This document shows, one piece after another, positions 1-10,892 of a stretch of DNA of 64,000 bases. Below the pieces are notes generated by a model. It searched no databases, was not told the DNA's origin, and saw only the letters and a program-made list of their open reading frames with translations. The translations under genes and the position numbers were made by a program. Within the stretch, counting starts at the first letter, position 1. Every line of letters starts with the position of its first letter. The DNA comes from Flaccisagitta enflata (taxonomy: Eukaryota; Chaetognatha; Sagittoidea; Aphragmophora): assembly GCA_965153355.1 (NCBI GenBank), contig OZ231126.1, positions 73,966,001 through 74,030,000 on the forward strand, in the 5' to 3' direction.

Positions 1-741
1 GATAGAGTTTGCAATTAAAGGTGGTACAAATGGTCATTGATGATGGTAGAGCTGTAATGAACACTCGAGGTGGGAAAGGTGGTAGACAATATCTACTAGA
101 CATGGCAGAGATGTTAGATATATAAAAGAACTAGTAAGAAAAGACAGTGAGGGTAGGACGGCGTTCCTCCGAAGGCAACATTTAACAAATTAAAATCATT
201 GAAACTGAATGATTAAAATAAGATAATCATTGACCAATCAATTTTCAATCTAGACCAATCCCAGATCTCTATCTCAAACGGTTTAGAAGCTAGAGCCCTG
301 CAAAGAGAAGCACTAATTTGCTGAAATGCATTTTTACATATGGATTGCGAAACTGAAATAGGCAATGTTTTCACTCAAACTAATGCCATTTCTAAACAAA
401 AAAAGATAGCAATGCGAGATTGGCGCCATATGAAAATACTTTCGAAAGGCTTTAAAATGGTCTAAGATTTAGATTAGTTTTTCTAAGATTTTTAGGCATA
501 ATTATTCATTCAAAAGTGCGTCTTTTTTTTTTTTTTGAGTCGTTGGTAGTCCGTGATGGTTAAGATTGCAGAGATTGTGTTGTTGGCAGAGTCGTTGGGA
601 TGCTTGCTAGACTGAAAGAGGATTTCGGAAGATCCATTAAAATGAAATTTGGAATCTGAAATATTTATTCATCGTTTAATCGAGGTCAAGAGCTCAGAGC
701 CAAACTTTCTTGTTTCCGATTCAGATAAATATGAACAAGGA
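1..741. other. Unannotated left flank
   Basis: No gene, splice-framed exon or repeat structure was recognised. The stretch is AT-rich with one poly-T run near 523-536. It ends at the poly-T that borders the first mobile element. Confidence 0.5.
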
Positions 742-1080
742 TTTTTAGTCGCGTGCACGCGACTCTACACCTTGCTCTGTCGGTCGGTCGGTCCGTCTGT
801 CCGTCCGTCGGTAACATTTTTAAATCTTGAACGTTTTCAACATTTTTTAACACTATTTAATATCTTTTAACATTTTCAACATTTTTTAACATTTTTAAAA
901 GTTTTTAACATTTTGTATTATTTTTAACACTATCTAACACTTCTAACATTTCTTAATATTTTTTAACATTTTTTAACATTTTATAACGATTTGTAACATT
1001 TTTTAACATTTTTTAACATTTTTTTAACATTTTGACATGTTTTTGCTCTTTAGTTTGACTGTTGCCCTCAAGGGCTTGTT
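742..1080 (-). mobile_element. H1 rolling-circle-like element, minus
   Basis: On the minus strand the element starts with AACAAG and a hairpin (GCCCTTGAGGGC, near 1063-1076). It ends at 747-764 in the perfect palindrome AGTCGCGTGCACGCGACT followed by T/A-rich target sequence. Next to the hairpin is a CGGT/CCGT tetranucleotide tract (780-812). The core is a roughly 10-bp minisatellite, TTAACATTTT (839-1034). No protein is encoded. Confidence 0.65.
839..1034. repeat. 10-bp minisatellite (TTAACATTTT)n
   Basis: Degenerate tandem copies of a decamer fill the core of the H1 element at 742-1080. Confidence 0.8.
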
Positions 1081-1149
1081 AAATAACAAGGCCAACACCT
1101 AAAAGTTGCGTGCGGTCATAGAGATAATCATTTATGTTTTCAAGACTCA

Positions 1150-1862
1150 GTTTTAAATTAGACATAAGTCAGACTTAAACCAGACTTAAAACAGACTTAA
1201 AACAGACTTAAACAAGACTTAAACCAGACATAAACCAAACATAAACCAGGCTTAAACCAGGCTTAAACCAGACTCAAACCAGACTTAAACCAGACTTAAA
1301 CCAGAATTAAGCCAGACTTAAACCAGACTTAATCCAGACTTAAACGAGACTGTAACCAGACCTAAACCAGACTTAACCAGACTAAAACCAGACATAAACC
1401 AAACTTAAACCAGACATAAACCAGACTTAAACCAGACTTAAACCAGACTTAAACCAGACTTAAACCAGACTTAAACCAGACTTAAACCAGACTTAAACCA
1501 GACTTAAACCAGACTTGAACTAGACTTAAACCAGACTAAAACCAGACTAAAACCAGACATAAACCAAACTTAAACCAGACTTAAACCAAACTTAAACCAG
1601 ACTTAAACCAGACCTTAAACAGACCTAAACCAGACTTAAACCAATATCAAACCAAACCTAAACCAATATCAAACCAGATTTAAACCAGACTTAAACCTGT
1701 ATTAAACCAGACCTAAACCAATATCAAACCAGACTTAAACAAGATTTAAACCAGACTTAAACCAGACTTGAACCAATATCAAAAACGACTTAAATCAGAC
1801 TTAAACCAGACTTGAACCAGACTTAAACCAGACTTAAACCAGACATAAACCAAACTTAAATG
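1150..1862. repeat. 11-bp minisatellite (ACTTAAACCAG)n
   Basis: About 65 near-identical copies of an 11-mer, with some shortened or substituted units (for example CAATATCAAAC). Confidence 0.9.
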
Positions 1863-1865
1863 ACT

Positions 1866-2626
1866 AAAAAGAATGTAAAATTATGTAAAATGATTTTAAT
1901 AATTTAAAATGATGTAAATCATGTATAATGATGCATAATGATGTAAAATGATATAAAATGATGTAAAATGATGTAAAGTGATGTAAAATGATGTAAATAA
2001 TGTAAAATGATGTGAATGATGTAAAATGATATCAAATGATATAAAATGATGTAAATGATGTAAAATGATGTTAAATGATGTAAAATGATATAAAATGATG
2101 TAAAATGATGTTAAATGATGTAAAATGATGTAAAATGATGTTAATGATGTAAAATGATGTAAAATCATGTAAAATGATGTAAATGATGTAAAATGATGTA
2201 AAATGATGTTAAATGATGTAAGTTGAAATAAAAAATGAAGTAAAATGATGCAAAATGATGTAAATGATGTAAAATGATGTAAATGATGTAAAATGATGTA
2301 AAATGATGTAGAATGATGTAAATGATGTAAAATGATGTAAAATGATGTAAAATGTTGTAAATGATGTAAAAAGATGTAAAATGATATGAAATGATGTAAA
2401 TGATGTAAAATGATTTAAATTGATATAAGATGATGTGGAATAATGTAAAATGATATAAATTGATGTAAATGATGTAAAATGATGTTGAATGATGTAAAAT
2501 GATGTAAAATGATGTAAATGTTGTAAAATGATGTAAAGGATGTAAAGTGATGTAAAATGATGTAAAATGAAGTAAAATGATGTAAATGAAGTAAAATGAT
2601 GATGGGTGTAAAATGATGATGGGTGT
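1866..2626. repeat. 10-bp minisatellite (ATGATGTAAA)n
   Basis: Long decameric array. It creates long spurious open frames on the minus strand (Tyr/His/Phe/Ile-rich), which are not genes. Confidence 0.9.
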
Positions 2627-2733
2627 ATATTCGTCAACATAAAATGCGACAATGCAATCATCATTCAGAAGAATCACAAACTACGAGTCTACTACAGAGG
2701 CACAAAGCAACGAGATAGATGTGGTTCAAAAAA

Positions 2734-3972
2734 CTAAGGTACCAAGTTCCGTTCCGTTTCCTCAGCCTCTCTGTGAAAGGCTGCCAAAAATTTCAAAGTT
2801 TCATTGTTATGAGAATTCATACCATCAAGGAACCGTTTTCGGGCTTTACCATACAATGCTTCAATTGAGTTATAACCATACACTTCCCGTATCTGGCGGA
2901 TACTCTGCCAATACCGAAATCCAAAAATACGACGCACGGCAGTATTAACAGCAACATTAAATTGGTTAATTTCAGATGAGGAAAGCTCCTTTACTTCAGC
3001 TCCGAATGTAAGTTTAGGGACGCAATTAGAGTATAGAAGCTGTATCAATACATTTTCTTTTGGTTTGTGTATACTAGAAAGAACCGAATTGACACTTCCA
3101 AAAAAGCCACGTAAGTCTTCAGTAACAGAGAACTTGAATTTGTCATGTGAAATCAAATAAAATCCAAGATACTTGCATTTATTAACATACTCAATACTTT
3201 CTCCTTCTACCGTGATCTTTGCCAATGACGATAAGCTTCTACTAAGCTTACCAAACACCATTACCTTTGTTTTAGCAACATTAAATCTAAGGCAGAATCT
3301 TGAGCAATAGGCGGCGCATACGTTAATCAGTTGCTGTAGTGCTTCTCGTGTAGGGGCAATAAGCAACATATCGTCTGCAAAAAGAAGACATGCTACACTA
3401 AAAAAAATTTCCTAAAATACAATAAATAAATATCGTCTGTTGTATTTGAACGGACGTTATTGTATTTCAGATAATACAACTAATTGTAAACCGAATTGTA
3501 CAGCAGTTGTACAGCAAATACACAAGATGTATGACGATTGTATAGCAATTGTACTGGAAAAAACAAAAATTGTATAAAAAAACGACGATATTCAATTATT
3601 GTATAAAAAAAGGCGACGATATTTAATTATTGTATTCCATAATTTATACAATAATTGAATAAAAAAGGAGCAGGCAGCAAGCAGAAAAAAAAAATACAAA
3701 AATTGTATTTCAGCGCTAGAACCCATAATAAATACAATAATTGTATAGCCGAATACAAAAATTGTATAGCCGAAAAGCCATTAAAAAAAAACCAGCTGAA
3801 ATACAATAACGTCCGTTCAAATACAACAGACGATATTTATTTATTGTACATCGTCCTTTTTTTTTTGAGTGTATGAAGAGAATTACCATACGTTCAAGAA
3901 TGATGATAAGGTCATTTATGTAAATGGCAAAAAAGTCAGGTGACAAAATTCCGCCCTGTTTAGTACCACACA
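2734..3972 (-). pseudogene. Reverse transcriptase remnant, split by a MITE
   Basis: Two blocks (3880-3972 and 2734-3390) belong to one RT ORF. The first holds the QGGILSP motif and the second the FADD catalytic motif. A 476-bp TA-flanked palindromic element separates them and introduces stops. The N-terminal RT fingers and the endonuclease are absent. Only the C-terminal half of a typical LINE ORF2 remains, so it cannot be functional. Confidence 0.85.
3396..3871. mobile_element. MITE with TA TSD and CACT termini
   Basis: Long inverted repeats: the left end CACTAAAAAAAATTTC and following sequence match the reverse complement of the right end (TTTTTTGAGTG). A shared block, ATAAATATCGTCTGTTGTAT, continues for about 70 bp. 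Target duplication TA lies at 3394-3395 and 3872-3873. The interior has further imperfect dyads built on TACAATAATTG. This suggests a Tc1/mariner-type non-autonomous element inserted in the LINE RT frame. Confidence 0.85.
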
Positions 3973-3997
3973 ATACTGAAAATGAATCTGACCGGGT

Positions 3998-4110
3998 GTA
4001 AAATGTAAAATGATGTAAAATGATTTAAAATAATGTAAAATGATATAAAATGATGTAAAATGATGTAAAATGATTCAAAATAATGTAAAATGATATAAAA
4101 TAACCAAAAT
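3998..4110. repeat. 10-bp minisatellite, second part
   Basis: The same ATGATGTAAA-type unit as at 1866-2626, continuing on the far side of the LINE fragment. Confidence 0.8.
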
Positions 4111-4368
4111 AATGCTAATGCTAATGCGCCCAACCGACCAACCAACCGACCAACCAACCGACCGATGGACCAACAAAGCGGGATGTAGAGTCGCGAGCAC
4201 GCGACTAAAAAAGATGGTAAAAAAATAACGGTAGTAAAAAAGTGAAATGTTTGATAGAAAGAACCACACATCAACGAATGTTAAAAAGCGTAAATGACCA
4301 AAGAAACTTTGTTAGCCTACGTGTGACTCATATGAAGGGTAACTAAGGGCGGGTGATGCCTACATTTC

Positions 4369-4558
4369 TTTTTAGTTGCGGACACGCAACTCTATAAGAG
4401 GCTTTGTCCGTCCATCGGTCGGTCGGTCGGTCAGTCGGTTGGTTGGTTGGTCGGTCCGTCGGTCGGTCGGTCCGTCATGATCGTTGAAAAGTGGGAAAAC
4501 GCGCATTTCCACCCCTGCCCACCCGTCCGCAATTGGTGGCCGTGTATCCAGCCTTGTT
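4369..4558 (-). mobile_element. H1 element, complete, minus
   Basis: Short complete copy. On the minus strand the 5' end is AACAAGGCTGGATACACGGCC, followed by AATTGCGGACGGGTGGGCAG and GTTTTCCCAC. A tetranucleotide GACC/GACG tract follows, and the 3' hairpin AGTTGCGTGTCCGCAACT is followed by A5. The 5' GCGGAC motif matches the hairpin distal arm GTCCGC. Confidence 0.8.
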
Positions 4559-4661
4559 ACAAGAAGAGGATTGACTTTGCTCTGAAAGTTTTTGTCGTTT
4601 CTCTTTTGGCTAAACAGTCAAATGAATCTTTATCGATCTGAAAAAATTGAAAGCATCGCTG

Positions 4662-5079
4662 TTTTTAGTCGCATGCTACGCGACCCTACACCACGCTTTG
4701 TCGGTCCATTGGTTGGTCGGTTGGTCGGTCGGTTGGTCGGTCGTTCTGTGGGTCGGTCGGTCCCCTTTTTACTTTTTTGGCGGTTTTAAGCTTTTTGGGC
4801 TCACAGCTCCTTCCCAAATGCCATTCTAAGTCATTCTAAGTCATTTTCAGTCATTCTAAGTCATTTTAAGTCATTTTAAGTCATATTTTAAGTCATATTT
4901 TAAGTCATATTTTAAGTCATATTATGTTAAGTCACTAAAGTCAGTAAGGTCAATATGGTCATTCAAGTCATTTTAAGTCATCAGAAGTCATTTCAGGTCA
5001 CCTTGAGTCATCGAAACTCAATTTAAGTCATCTTAAGCTATTTCTGTCCTGCACGCGACTCATACGTGTTGGCCTTGTT
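4662..5079 (-). mobile_element. H1 element with AGTCATTTTA array, minus
   Basis: The minus-strand 5' end is AACAAGGCCAACACGTATG, followed by AGTCGCGTGCAGG. The 3' end is the hairpin AGTCGCGTAGCATGCGACT plus A5 (4662-4686). The core is a 10-12-bp minisatellite, AAGTCATTTT (4826-5030). Confidence 0.75.
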
Positions 5080-6097
5080 CAAATTCAATCTGAGAGAGAA
5101 TTGGCAACTAAATGAGTAACAGAACCAAAAAGGTGCGAAATCAAATTTAAAGGCGTTTTTTTTTTTTCAGGCGGAAAAAATGTTATCCTAAAGATTTTGA
5201 GTGGATACGAATTTTCTGTTTTCTCTTTCACGATTCGGCGAGAAAATTGGCCAAAAAAAAAAAAAAAAAAAAAAAGAAAAGAAAAAAACGAAAGAACGAA
5301 GAAAGGCCTCATTCCGACGATGATCGGCTTTTTTTGACCCTCATTGGGCCTCATCTTACCGACATTGGGCCCCATGTGACCAGATGTAAAAAAAAGAAAA
5401 AAAAAACCACCCCAACTAACCTTGCATGCCCAATCATTGAATGAATCTAAACAATGAGTCGATAGACAAATGAATAAAAAGAGGAATGAATAAGTAAACC
5501 AATGAATGGATAGACCTATGGTTAAAAGGCTAAATGGTCCAATAGACTTATAAATGAATGGGCGAATGAGGCTCCAACCCCAGCCAAGAGGCCAGCCAGA
5601 CAGCCAGCCTGATGACAACAATCCCAGCCTCGTGCCTCAAATCCCAGCATCAATGCTTAAATCTTAAAGGGATTGAAAAAACCATGAAAAATAGGAATAA
5701 ACCTATGAATGAATGGACAAATGAGAAGAGGAACGGACAAATAAACCAATGAATCGGTTGACAAATAAAAAGAGGAATGAACAAGTGAACCATTCGAAAA
5801 AAGGCAGAAATGAAAACTTATGAATGAGTGGATATTCTAACCATTTAACGCTCAAGTGGCTACAGAAGAACGACTTGGCCGTCTTCGTCTTTCTCCAGCT
5901 TTTTTTTATTTTGAAAAAAAAAAAAGAGATAAATAAAAAGAATCCATCATCTGTAACTTTTCCTGCAAAAAAAGCCCCGTTGATCATACAATCCCTAACT
6001 TCCCAACCCCCCCCCCCCCCCTGATCGTCGCGCTTTGAAAAAAAAGGGGGAAGAAAAATAACTCTATGGTTTTTTATTATTTTTTCTTCTTACCATC
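5080..6097. other. No gene recognised; A-rich and low-complexity
   Basis: Contains A-runs (5252-5275, 5388-5406), a C-run (6007-6020) and degenerate AATGAATGGA-type repeats at 5445-5560 and 5690-5830. No splice-framed exon was seen on either strand. Confidence 0.5.
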
Positions 6098-6357
6098 TTT
6101 TTAGTCGCGTGCTACGCGACTCTATAAGCCACTTTGTTGGTCGGTCCGTCGGGCGGTCGGTCCGTCGGTCGGTCTGCTACAAAGTCGTTTTAAAAGCTTT
6201 TTATCGCATTTTTCATGTCTCTGAATAGTGGAGAAGAAGCTTGGAGTAGTAAATAGCTGTTTGAAATGTCTTTTTGAAGAAAAATCGTTTGTCTGTCTGT
6301 CTGCCTCACTGTTTTTGAAAGTGCCGAAGCACGCGACTTAGGACTAATGACCTTGTT
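6098..6357 (-). mobile_element. H1 element, minus
   Basis: The minus-strand 5' end is AACAAGGTCATTAGTCC, followed by AAGTCGCGTGCTTCGG. The 3' hairpin is AGTCGCGTAGCACGCGACT followed by A5 (left end in window coordinates). The 5' GTCGCGTGC and 3' GCACGCGAC are exact complements. Confidence 0.75.
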
Positions 6358-6417
6358 TATTTTCACCCTCTCTTTTTTCACATTTGCCTTTAGTTTTTAA
6401 GACTTTATTCTCTCGTT

Positions 6418-7062
<645 letters not shown>

Positions 7063-7264
7063 TCTTTTTCTTCGCCTTTGAATTTTACGACTAATGTGGA
7101 AAAAGTGATACAACAAAAAAATGAGCAAAACGAAAAAGTAAAGGAGAGAGAAAAGGGGGAAAAGGTCCTAACATAATCCAGAACCAAATACAAGCGGTTT
7201 CTTTTCATTCTTTTTCAGTTTTTTTTTTCAAATTTTGGTCTGAGACTGAGAACATTCATCATAA

Positions 7265-8268
7265 GGCAGTTTCCACAATAAAATAGGCTGGCGGAAATTA
7301 GGCGACTGAATTCGTTAACATTGATGAAAATGCCATAATTTCATAATGGTCGCACCTAATAACTTGAAATTTAAACCCTATGTTCAGAATTTGATACTCT
7401 TTTAGATCCGGATCCTATAAAATACAAGGCCGGATACACGGCTAGTGAAGTCGCGTGCGGGTGGGCAGGGGCCATATTTGAGATCATTAGACCACTTGGG
7501 CAGGAGCAGTAAAGTCTAAAAATAGAAATCATAAAAAAAGTAAAGTGTGACCGACCAACCAATCAACCAACGGATGGAAGGACAAAGCGGGATGTAGAGT
7601 CGCGTGCACACGACTAAAAATATTCTAATACTTAAAATTTGTTCAACTATGTTAATTTTTATCATAATCAGAGTAACATAAGTGTAACAGGGTGTTAACA
7701 TATTAGGTCACTCTCTTCAAAAATCAATTTCTCTAGCTAGAATTGACATTAAGGTCTGAAATTTTGCATGTAACTATACTAGGGTTATATCTGTACTAGG
7801 GGGGAAAAAATTTTCCATAATACATGCATAAGATATTGCCATTTAAAGTATAGTATACACTTTATGTCAAAATCAAATAAATTTTGATTTTAGACAAATC
7901 AACTAAAAGTGAAATTTTTCCATATTAAATGACAACTGCTCACCATAAAATCTTTAGTTCTTCTTTAGGGATTGCAATTAAACAAAAATGACCTATAGTT
8001 GGGTAGGTTTAATGAATTTTTTGTCTTTTTTATAGTGGTTTTGAATGTGATATCACTGTGACATAAAAAAGGGGGTGATTTTGGCCTATTTTTTGCTACA
8101 TCGCCTATCAAAATTTTAAGTATGAAGGATATTAGCTAAGTACTGAATCCCAGGTAATGTGTTACAACAGCTTCTATCATAAAAAAAAAAGGATTAGCAT
8201 AATAAAAATAATTTTTTTGCCTGTTACATCATGAATTTCCGCTGGGCCGGTTTATTGTGGAAATGACC
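7265..8268. mobile_element. MITE family A, copy 1
   Basis: Terminal repeats GGCAGTTTCCACAATAAA and (reverse complement of the right end) GGTCATTTCCACAATAAA. The 4-bp target duplication ATAA lies at 7261-7264 and 8269-8272. The interior is AT-rich with no transposase and matches copies at 36774 and 47954. It is interrupted by an H1 element at 7424-7620. Confidence 0.85.
7424..7620 (+). mobile_element. H1 element inside MITE A copy 1
   Basis: Begins ACAAGGCCGGATACACGGC, then AGTCGCGTGCGGGTGGGCAG. It ends with a GACC/AACC tract and the hairpin AGTCGCGTGCACACGACT (7598-7615) plus A5. MITE A copies 2 and 3 lack this block at the same site (TTTTAGATCATAT...TATTCTAATAC), which confirms a discrete insertion into an A-rich site. 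Confidence 0.85.
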
Positions 8269-8399
8269 ATAAATGGACGGAACTAAATTCAAACCAACTC
8301 AATTTTTCATAGTTTTTTTCCCCTGAAAAACGTTTTCATAAACTGAATTTGACGATGGATTAGTCATAAATTTTGTGGACTTCTGCATCATCATCGCGT

Positions 8400-8560
8400 C
8401 GGTCGTTCCCAATCGTTTTAATTGCAGAATTGCTACTCGACAAGAGGCTTTGTCCGTCCGTCGGTGCGTTGGTCCATCGGTCTGATATTCCGTCGGTCCG
8501 CTCGTCCGTCCATTGGTCACGAGTGTGAAAACGTGCATTTTTGATGCCGTGGTTGTAATC
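8400..8560 (-). mobile_element. Degenerate H1 fragment
   Basis: GACAAGAGGCTTTGTCCGTCCG followed by a GGTC/CGTC tract and GTGTGAAAACGTGCAT, the typical inner blocks of H1. The terminal hairpin is decayed. Confidence 0.5.
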
Positions 8561-8884
8561 ATTTGAAAAAAAAGTCGAAGAAACGAGGTTCCTTCGGCTT
8601 TTTGAGACCTGCAGAGCTTTTGGGATTTCCCTTTTTCTCATGAAGCGTTTGAGAAAGTTGATCTGCTCTTCGGGCCAAATGATACTACGTATGAAATTAA
8701 CAACTAAGAAAAAGCTAATTCTCCTCTCTCAGATGACCCCAAGCAGAATTCTGTGCAATCGATAACATTGGAGCTATGATTTTTTAAATCTTTTTTTATT
8801 TTTTTCGCAATTTTCCTTTTTTTCTCAATATCACTATTTTTCATGTGATCCTAATTGTTTGTGCACCCCTATGTATCCATAGTG

Positions 8885-8990
8885 AAAACAGATAGTCCGT
8901 CCGTGTGTGTGTGTGTGTCAAGTCGTGTGTGTGTGTGTGTGTGTGTGCAGTTTCACGCGGCGATATTGTAACCCCGCGTCACTTGTTTTT
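8885..8990 (-). mobile_element. H1 5' end, GTGACGCGGGG type, with (GT)n
   Basis: The minus-strand 5' end is AACAAGTGACGCGGGGTTAC, followed by AATATCGCCGCG. It then runs into a (GT)n microsatellite (8902-8947). The 3' end is not clear. Confidence 0.5.
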
Positions 8991-10061
8991 CTCCGGGCCT
9001 TATTTTCCATGTTGTTGCATAGTTGCCACTTTTCATATATATTAGTTTGGATTTGTATGCAGATGAGTGGAAGCATATACTTTACAGGAATTCAGTCTGT
9101 TGCACTTTACTAGTTAAGAAAAGATTCAACAATTTTTCTAAAGGTTTTCTTCAGATTAACATTTTTACTTTTTGTTGCACACTTCATATGCATAGTTGCC
9201 AACATTCTTCACATTTGACCTTAGCTTTGGCTGTCATTTTAAGCATCAACGAAATTTGATTTCTCATCATCGATCATCCCAGCGTTTGGCCGCGAACAAT
9301 ATTTAACCATGCGTAATGGAGCGCCACTAGAGCGCACTCGCCAACATGGTATGCTTGTCTATAAGGTATACAACCTACTTCTCCCTTTAACAATTTTGCA
9401 GTTATTTCTTTATTGGCATTAAGGCAGCTTAGGTTCGGATTAAATACCATCGAGAGTTTTAAAGGCTTTCATCCTTAGGTAAGATAGGAGTTGAGTAGTA
9501 ATGTGGTCCAACTTTCTCAACGCACAATTTTACTTGGTCCCTTGAAATGCGCTCTAGTTTAGCTCAACTGTACCTGCCTTCGTCACATAAATTCCTTTAC
9601 TTTACGTTTATAGGCTAATTAAAAGTCTTAGAATTTCGACTGTTTTTCTTCCCCATTTCATACTCGCGACTTTTCCAAGACGTTAACCTTTCAGCTCGTG
9701 TGTAGTCCGTTCGAACTCTGACCCCGCTTTCAGACCTCAGATCTCACACTTTTTATCAGTTTCTTCTTCAGTTCTCTCTTTTTTTAACCTCGTTAACGAG
9801 GATCAAAGATACGCTTAAACTTAAAAGCCGTATGAAATTCAATGTGACTTCTCGTCTCTCTCCTCCAAGGCGTTAATATTTGCCACTTTGAGATGCAATG
9901 AATTTAATCCATGCTTGATAATGTGGATGGTATAAACAGATACAATACACATAAGGATGGAACAAGTTTATGCAAACTCTATGAATGAGAATGTTTGAAA
10001 TGAATGAATGGTATTATACTTGTCAAAAGATTGAAAGTCGCGCTCCGCAAAAACACATTCA
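8991..10061. other. No gene recognised
   Basis: Unique-looking AT-rich DNA. No exon supported by splice sites, and no tandem repeat apart from short runs. Confidence 0.4.
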
Positions 10062-10381
10062 CAGTCAGCGGACAAAACATAATAGGTATATATATCCTAC
10101 CGTTGGTTTTGATCCAACATGCTGATAGTGAACAAAATATTGTATGCAATAACCAGTGGTTTAAATAAAACCCGGCTGTAATGTTACCAAATTGTAGCAT
10201 TACAGCCGGCTGTAATTCTAATAACCCATTGTTGAATACAACATTTTGATTGTTACAGCCAACTGTAACTTACGCAACTGATTGTTGCGTATAATATTTT
10301 GTTTTTGAACAATATGTTGGAGCAAAGCCAGTGGTATGATATGTATAGCTATTTTTTTTATTGTGTTTTGTCCACTGACTG
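10062..10381. mobile_element. MITE with CAGTCAG termini, TTCA TSD
   Basis: Ends CAGTCAGCGGACAAAACAT and, inverted, CAGTCAGTGGACAAAACACA. Target duplication TTCA at 10058-10061 and 10382-10385. The interior holds nested dyads (ATTACAGCCGGCTGTAAT at 10199-10216, and TTACAGCCAACTGTAA). The 320-bp element is non-coding. Confidence 0.8.
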
Positions 10382-10892
10382 TTCATTCAGCAAAATCACT
10401 AACTACTACAAATTTACCTTCCACGTTTTCTAACTTAGTAGAGTTAGCGAGATGATGAACTACGTTATTTTCTGTTGCGTCGATCGGTAATATAAAACAC
10501 ATCGGTAAAATTGAACACCAAAGAGTTCAGAGCTTTTTTTTTATACCTGTGGTTAAGGTACTGATGCGGTTCGTTATCAGTGAAGTCATTGATACGGATT
10601 GAGGCCAAATCATTGCTCAGAACTACTAAATTTTTTTCCTGTCAATTGTCATAAATGGTAAATATTGTTGTTGATTAACGCACGTTATCTTAGAAATCCA
10701 ACTCACAGTGATCAAATGGTATAATTCTCAATTCGTCAATGATAAACAAATTAGACAGATCGATGAGAGATCACTCATGAGAGATTACTCAAGATAACGT
10801 CGCTACTTTTGGTACACGGGAAGTTTACCGTCTCACAATCTCTTACCCTCTCATCTACTTCCCCTGAATCCCACACTCATATTGATTGAAAA
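10382..10892. other. No gene recognised
   Basis: AT-rich sequence between two mobile elements. Nothing supported. Confidence 0.4.

Larger units (their letters stand above)
2640..3990 (-). mobile_element. LINE (non-LTR retrotransposon) fragment
   Basis: Read on the minus strand, 3972-3880 encodes the RT motif KQGGILSPDFFAIYINDL. After a MITE insertion, 3390-2734 resumes with the catalytic box LLFADDMLLIAPT and the RT thumb and C-terminal part. This includes GKLSRSLSSL, a YLGF segment and RRIFGFRYWQS, and ends at a stop near 2734. The order fits the reverse transcriptase of a non-LTR retrotransposon (Jockey/CR1/L2-like; clade not resolved). The 5' part, including any endonuclease, is missing. 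It is a dead copy. Confidence 0.85.
1085..4210 (+). mobile_element. H1 element interrupted by a LINE fragment
   Basis: It begins AACAAGGCCAACACC at 1085, only four bases from the neighbouring element in the opposite orientation. It ends with an ACCGACCA tetranucleotide tract and the hairpin AGTCGCGAGCACGCGACT (4189-4206) followed by A6. The decameric array at 1866-2626 resumes at 3998-4110. The LINE fragment between them was therefore either inserted into the array or captured by it. The 5' motif GTTGCGTGC (about 1104) pairs with GCACGCGAC of the 3' hairpin through one G-T wobble. Confidence 0.6.

Noticed and set aside
1896-2677. Minus-strand Tyr/His/Phe-rich frames
   Set aside because: Decameric minisatellite ATGATGTAAA; periodic, open in more than one frame.
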